A DNA stretch of 55,055 nt, from positions 1 to 55,055 of IMG/VR virus record IMGVR_UViG_3300027857_000022; one strand, written 5' to 3'. The DNA comes from a virus. Positions 51,991-55,055 of this stretch are shown one piece after another. How positions within the stretch are numbered: the stretch's first letter is position 1; each line of letters begins with the position of its first letter. The notes below the pieces were generated by a model, which saw only the letters and a list, made by a program, of their open reading frames with translations, did no database searches and was not told where the DNA came from. Both the position numbers and the translations under genes were made by a program.

Positions 51991-52401
51991 CTATTCCCCC
52001 TCCAGTAGCTCAGGATGCTCGTAAATGTTGCCGATGACTTCTAGCTCTCCCCATGAAATAGAGCCATTCTCATAATAGCCACGATCATACTCCACGCCAC
52101 GGTCATTCTTCATATCCCACTCATCAATATTCCAGTACACTTGAAAGATCGTGGCTTCTGAAACAATCGCATGGTAGCTCCGTACAATATCCCCCTCGTA
52201 GATCTCTTGTCCTTTGCAATCCTTGAGCCCCGTGTACTGCATGAGTTCAAGGTCATCTGAGTCATGCCAACGATAGAGATCAGTATCTGCTAGAGTGTTA
52301 TAGCGGAACTCATCACAGTAACTTCCCAGCAGGTGTTCCAAGCTAAAATCAACCATTTTCTTCTGCCTCTTATGCCACGCTCTGAACTTGATCTCTCTCA
52401 T
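51991..52401 (-). CDS. YopX-family protein
   Basis: A 136-residue YopX protein: REIKFRAWHKRQKKMVDF, MQYTGLKDCKGQEIYEGDIVR, ISWGELEVIGNIYEHPEL. KFRAW, YTGLKDxxGxEIYEGDIV and EVIGNIYE are the family's hallmarks. Function is unknown; YopX genes are cargo in many Bacillota phages. It is unusual between the terminase and portal genes, which suggests acquisition as cargo. GGAGGTAGGT precedes the ATG at 52401. Confidence 0.9.
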   Translation of the reverse strand: MREIKFRAWHKRQKKMVDFSLEHLLGSYCDEFRYNTLADTDLYRWHDSDDLELMQYTGLKDCKGQEIYEGDIVRSYHAIVSEATIFQVYWNIDEWDMKNDRGVEYDRGYYENGSISWGELEVIGNIYEHPELLEGE

Positions 52402-52403
52402 AC

Positions 52404-53723
52404 CTACCTCCATATGCTCTGAATGTATGACACACCACTCTGCTGTAAATCGAAGTGTGCAACTAAGTACCGTAACGCGTCATTTCCATCATCCTGTTCT
52501 TTCACAGGATGTTCTCCTTTTTTCATGCCTTGCCTCGTATCCCAAATATATCCTTCCATTTCATCGGATAGCTCAGTTGGCTGTTTGGCGGCTTGTAAGT
52601 CTTTATCCCGTTCGACTAAGCTATCTCGCATGACGTAGATACGTGGCTTGCCATCACCAGACGGTCTCAAGCGTGAGGCAACGGCTTGAATACCATCGGA
52701 GACGGACTTGTGCGCAGGCGTGACATAGAGACCAAGGTGCCGTTCCAAAGTCGCTCTGTCTTCCGCGTCGTGGTCGCAAATCACGGCACGTGGCATGGGA
52801 TCGCCACCTCGCTCGCCCCAGTGGGATACTGCTTTGATCGTTCGTGCATGATCCTCTACCAGCGTCTTGGTCTTGTAGATCTGCCTGTAGACATAAAGCC
52901 TGCCATCGGGATCTTCAGCAGCCCACAAGCACACAAATGGATGAGTATATCCGAAGTCGATAGCCAGGTAGCGCGGCCACTCGATGGGAGGAGTATAGTG
53001 GTTGATGATGTTACGGGCAGGGTCCCAGCAATCTTCGTACACCATACCCTCAGCTGATACCCACAAACCTAGCCGATATCTCGCGTACCGAACACCTGTG
53101 AGCTGGTCGAGCTTTTCGAGATAGCGCTCACCTTCCACTGTCATCGTGCCATCGCGATTGAAGAGCATCGGGTTGTCTTCGTGGCGTGTCTCAAGCAGAA
53201 GTAAGCGCCCCATAGACTCACGTTGCCGTATCCAGTGGTTGGCAGGCCCGGGATTGACATCACCAAGCAACTGCTGAAATGGAAGCTTACCATTGCGAAG
53301 ACGAATGCTGCAGGACTCCCAATCATTTTCTTCACACTCGGTCGTCTCCTGGATATAGATGATATCCCACTCAGATGACATGATCTTGCTAGGTTTGTCA
53401 AGCCCGCCTACTGCGATGATAGAGCTGTTGGGATATTGATACTGTTGCATCGATGTCTTGAAGCGGACGCCCTGAGCAGGATGCAAGACCTTTTGTTCTA
53501 ATGTGACCATACCGGATTCAGTGAGGGAACGGCGTGTCTTTCTTGCCATAAGAGCACGCACGCCGGAATACTCCATACAGCAGTAATTGATGTATTCCAG
53601 GATACCGCGAGACTTGCCAGTCCCGGCAGGCCCTGCGATGATCAACTCAGGAGGATGCTCTATGAAGATTCTACCTATGTTTCCATAGGCTGTGTAGGTC
53701 TCCTCAATCGTTGCTACTGCCAT
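52404..53723 (-). CDS. terL: terminase large subunit
   Basis: A 439-residue packaging motor: Walker A AGPAGTGKS (30-38), Walker B WDIIYIQET (119-127, with the catalytic Glu), then RNase-H-like nuclease motifs YLAIDFGYTHP (Asp256), VICDHDAED (Asp317/319) and DDGNDALRYL (Asp415). Full length for the PBSX/Terminase_3 type. GGAGGTG precedes the ATG. Its start overlaps the small subunit by 20 bases, and it drives DNA into the head through the portal. Confidence 0.96.
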   Translation of the reverse strand: MAVATIEETYTAYGNIGRIFIEHPPELIIAGPAGTGKSRGILEYINYCCMEYSGVRALMARKTRRSLTESGMVTLEQKVLHPAQGVRFKTSMQQYQYPNSSIIAVGGLDKPSKIMSSEWDIIYIQETTECEENDWESCSIRLRNGKLPFQQLLGDVNPGPANHWIRQRESMGRLLLLETRHEDNPMLFNRDGTMTVEGERYLEKLDQLTGVRYARYRLGLWVSAEGMVYEDCWDPARNIINHYTPPIEWPRYLAIDFGYTHPFVCLWAAEDPDGRLYVYRQIYKTKTLVEDHARTIKAVSHWGERGGDPMPRAVICDHDAEDRATLERHLGLYVTPAHKSVSDGIQAVASRLRPSGDGKPRIYVMRDSLVERDKDLQAAKQPTELSDEMEGYIWDTRQGMKKGEHPVKEQDDGNDALRYLVAHFDLQQSGVSYIQSIWR

Positions 53724-54156
53724 CTACACCTCCTGGCATCAGCACGATTTTCTTGACGTAGTTCTGGTTCGCAAAGTCTTGTTCTGGAGTCACGTCCAAA
53801 TTGAGCAACTTCCGTCTATCCTTGCTCAGCTCAATCAATCGGTCCACTGCCCATAAGTTTGTCTTAATCTCTCCATCTTTATTTTTCGTTTCAAACGCTT
53901 CTGCCCATACTTTCTGGTGTATTGCGTCTAATATATCTTTTTCTTGTTCTCTATATTCATCAATATTCGGATGTATTCTTCGTTGCAATTCTCGTTGTAC
54001 TGCTTTGTGCGCACTTCCCCTATCGGAATACCCGCAACGTTTCGCAATCTCATCATATGTCAAACGCTGCTTCAATAGATCAATCGCCATAGCTACACGT
54101 TCAACAGCATTTACATCACGGCGTTGTACCTTCTGTGTTGGCTTGCTATTCCCCAT
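53704..54156 (-). CDS. terS: terminase small subunit
   Basis: A 150-residue protein: RVAMAIDLLKQRLTYDEIAKRCGYSDRGSAHKAVQRELQRR is an HTH for the packaging site, then a helical part (DEYREQEKDILDAIHQKVWAEAFE) for ring assembly. It is directly upstream of and overlapping terL. GCGAGGTGAAAC precedes the ATG. It probably recognises a pac or cos site that is not visible by eye. Confidence 0.9.
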   Translation of the reverse strand: MGNSKPTQKVQRRDVNAVERVAMAIDLLKQRLTYDEIAKRCGYSDRGSAHKAVQRELQRRIHPNIDEYREQEKDILDAIHQKVWAEAFETKNKDGEIKTNLWAVDRLIELSKDRRKLLNLDVTPEQDFANQNYVKKIVLMPGGVDGSSND

Positions 54157-54352
54157 GTTTCACCTCGCACTTACACTGTTTCACAGGTGGCATCCATGGT
54201 ATTTTTCCAGGCGCTCGATGCATGACAATCGATATGCAGCCACCACACACATTATGCATTACAAACAGGAAACCACCATGAGAGATGTAGAAGCGGCCTC
54301 CTGTGCGCAGGATAAATGTTCGCGGGTGGTCTATGGCGGTAATCTCAGTCAT
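54146..54352 (-). CDS. small Cys-containing hypothetical protein
   Basis: A 68-residue protein (MTEITAIDHPRTFILRTGGRFYISHGGFLFVMHNVCGGCISIVMHRAPGKI ... QCKCEVKHGE) with a Cys-x2-Cys and a Cys-x-Cys-x-x-x-His that could bind zinc. AAGGAGC precedes the ATG. It overlaps terS by 11 bases and the upstream gene by eight. The role is unknown; possibly a packaging accessory. Confidence 0.6.
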   Translation of the reverse strand: MTEITAIDHPRTFILRTGGRFYISHGGFLFVMHNVCGGCISIVMHRAPGKIPWMPPVKQCKCEVKHGE

Positions 54353-54506
54353 GCTCGTAATGCTCCTTGAGGAAGAGATACAGCGCCTCTAGCTCTTGCG
54401 GCTCCAATGCAATACACGTGTTGCCAACGCGAAGAAGCGCCTCACCGTGTTCCAAGATCTGCGCTATCATCTCTCCTGTTTGCAGCGTTTTGCGTTCTGC
54501 TTGCAT
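54345..54506 (-). CDS. first late-operon small protein
   Basis: A 53-residue acidic helical protein (MQAERKTLQTGEMIAQILEHGEALLR then ALEPQELEALYLFLKEHYEHD). AGAGGAGAGCAC precedes the ATG, which lies 33 bases after the late -10 box. It is the first gene of the late block; the function is unknown. Confidence 0.65.
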   Translation of the reverse strand: MQAERKTLQTGEMIAQILEHGEALLRVGNTCIALEPQELEALYLFLKEHYEHD

Positions 54507-54538
54507 GTGCTCTCCTCTTGACATCAGGGATACACGCT

Positions 54539-54572
54539 AGTATAGCATAAATTCTACAGAAATCTATAGATT
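54539..54572 (-). promoter_or_regulatory. late leftward promoter with palindrome
   Basis: -10 TATACT (54539-54544 on the complement) preceded by TGC, an extended -10. No good -35 exists. Instead, the palindrome AATCTATAGATT (54561-54572) lies where the -35 would be, and two AGATTTT copies lie further upstream. That layout suggests activator-dependent late transcription of the morphogenesis genes. Confidence 0.6.
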
Positions 54573-54667
54573 GAGAACGAATATTCTGGAGATTTTAGAG
54601 ATTTTGAATTGCAACTAATGGCGGTTAGTTGGCATTCTCTCATTCCACTAGGCGATGATTTGAGCAT
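54573..54667. other. A/T-rich gap between junction gene and late promoter
   Basis: Non-coding. Holds GAATATTC around 54579, two copies of GAGATTTT (about 54590-54606) and A/T-rich sequence upstream of the late promoter. No gene is seen. Confidence 0.5.
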
Positions 54668-55055
54668 TCATGCTTCGCGCTTCTTTTGCCTTGCACGCCG
54701 CCTCCATTCTCTGGAATACTTCCTATGCGCCTCTCTCTGTTCATCTGTCATGTTATGATAGTGTGCCCTGCGTTGCGCATTTCGTCGTAGTCGTGCCTCT
54801 TTTGATAGTTTTTTCCCCTTATATGGGTGTCGCTCTCTATATCTTTCATTCCGTACTTTGACTTTATCTTTGTTTTCCATGCGCCATGCAGTATGATACT
54901 CATTTATGCAGAGTCTGCATATCTGGCCACGCTTAGCAAAAGGATTTTCACCGGATTCTGGCTCACCGCACTTAGAGCAGGTGCGACTGGTCGAGGTACA
55001 TGCGGGACAGAGCGCGGTATCCCACTCCTCTTCCTCCGACTCAATGCGACCGCAG
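54668..55055 (-). CDS. double zinc-ribbon protein, cut by the window end
   Basis: The window's right end cuts this gene. The visible frame reads CGRIESEEEEWDTALCPACTSTSRTCSKCGEPESG, FAKRGQICRLCINEYHTAW, then a Lys/Arg-rich helical tail. Adding bases 32-1 gives an ATG with a ribosome site and CERC, completing two four-Cys zinc ribbons in a 139-residue protein if the molecule is circular. Its layout resembles the 29005-29427 protein and the zinc heads of endonuclease-VII/HNH phage proteins. The C terminus (RYRERHPYKGKKLSKEARLRR) probably binds nucleic acid. Confidence 0.7.
   Translation of the reverse strand, partial: CGRIESEEEEWDTALCPACTSTSRTCSKCGEPESGENPFAKRGQICRLCINEYHTAWRMENKDKVKVRNERYRERHPYKGKKLSKEARLRRNAQRRAHYHNMTDEQREAHRKYSREWRRRARQKKREA

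Noticed and set aside
1-55055. tRNA genes, insertion sequences, CRISPR arrays and a phage integrase
   Set aside because: Looked for by eye on both strands; no cloverleaf-like segment, transposase motif, spaced repeat array or tyrosine/serine recombinase signature was seen. A proper search could still find a divergent one.

Overview
The window reads as one complete, circular, temperate tailed-phage genome of 55,055 bp, most likely a phage-plasmid with siphovirus-type morphology. The key evidence for circularity is a reading frame that runs off the right end (54668-55055, minus strand) and continues in frame through base 1 to an ATG at 30-32 preceded by AAAGGAG. Joining the ends also completes a Cys-x2-Cys zinc knuckle. 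I see no integrase, transposase, tRNA, rRNA or CRISPR array. The host is uncertain. Shine-Dalgarno sites (AAGGAG, GGAGG) and TTGACA/TATAAT promoters are canonical. The FtsK/Spd-like gene pair and a Pro/Thr-rich exported protein would suit an actinobacterial or Chloroflexota (for example Ktedonobacteria) host, but that is inference.

Layout. (1) 0-8 kb, minus strand: a replication and accessory operon transcribed leftward from a promoter near 8.0 kb that carries nested dyads. It encodes a LuxR-type HTH protein, several small zinc-ribbon proteins, a DUF3102-like protein, an HNH protein, a lambda-O-like initiator with five iterons inside its gene, DnaB helicase and RusA resolvase. (2) 8.3-10.6 kb: an XRE repressor facing a small rightward gene, then a leftward recombination operon (SWIM protein, Bet/RecT annealing protein, small Cys protein). 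(3) 10.6-25.6 kb, mostly plus strand: an HTH protein expressed from an operator-rich divergent promoter, a stand-alone copy of the initiator's DNA-binding domain followed by a second array of five ~21-bp iterons, and many small genes read from three near-identical promoters. A second HTH/divergent-promoter module and a four-gene leftward operon follow. The block ends with a cluster of a membrane FtsK/HerA ATPase, a very basic protein and a DUF2637/SpdB-like membrane protein with a C-terminal HTH. (4) 25.8-54.5 kb, minus strand: one long late block reading leftward from an extended -10 promoter near 54.54 kb, in the order terminase, portal, head morphogenesis, scaffold, capsid, connectors, tail tube, chaperones, tape measure, hub, spikes and fibres, amidase, holin and small membrane proteins. 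The last group includes a VIT-family transporter and a DUF1003 protein.

How it works together, as inferred. The initiator with its internal iterons loads DnaB at an origin near 3.05 kb. Bet and RusA handle recombination and branched DNA. XRE, LuxR-type and excisionase-like HTH proteins switch expression. The absence of an integrase together with this replicon suggests that the lysogen is an episome. The FtsK-like ATPase, Spd-like protein and a phased GGAAGT array may move or segregate that episome.

The most unusual items are the twin iteron systems, the transfer-like module with its repeat array, a 48-residue protein with 28 histidines encoded among the head genes, a morphogenesis-region gene with an in-frame TGA at codon 9, and a minimal VIT transporter in the lysis cassette. 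Annotation is from sequence reading alone; names rest on motif recognition, not database searches.
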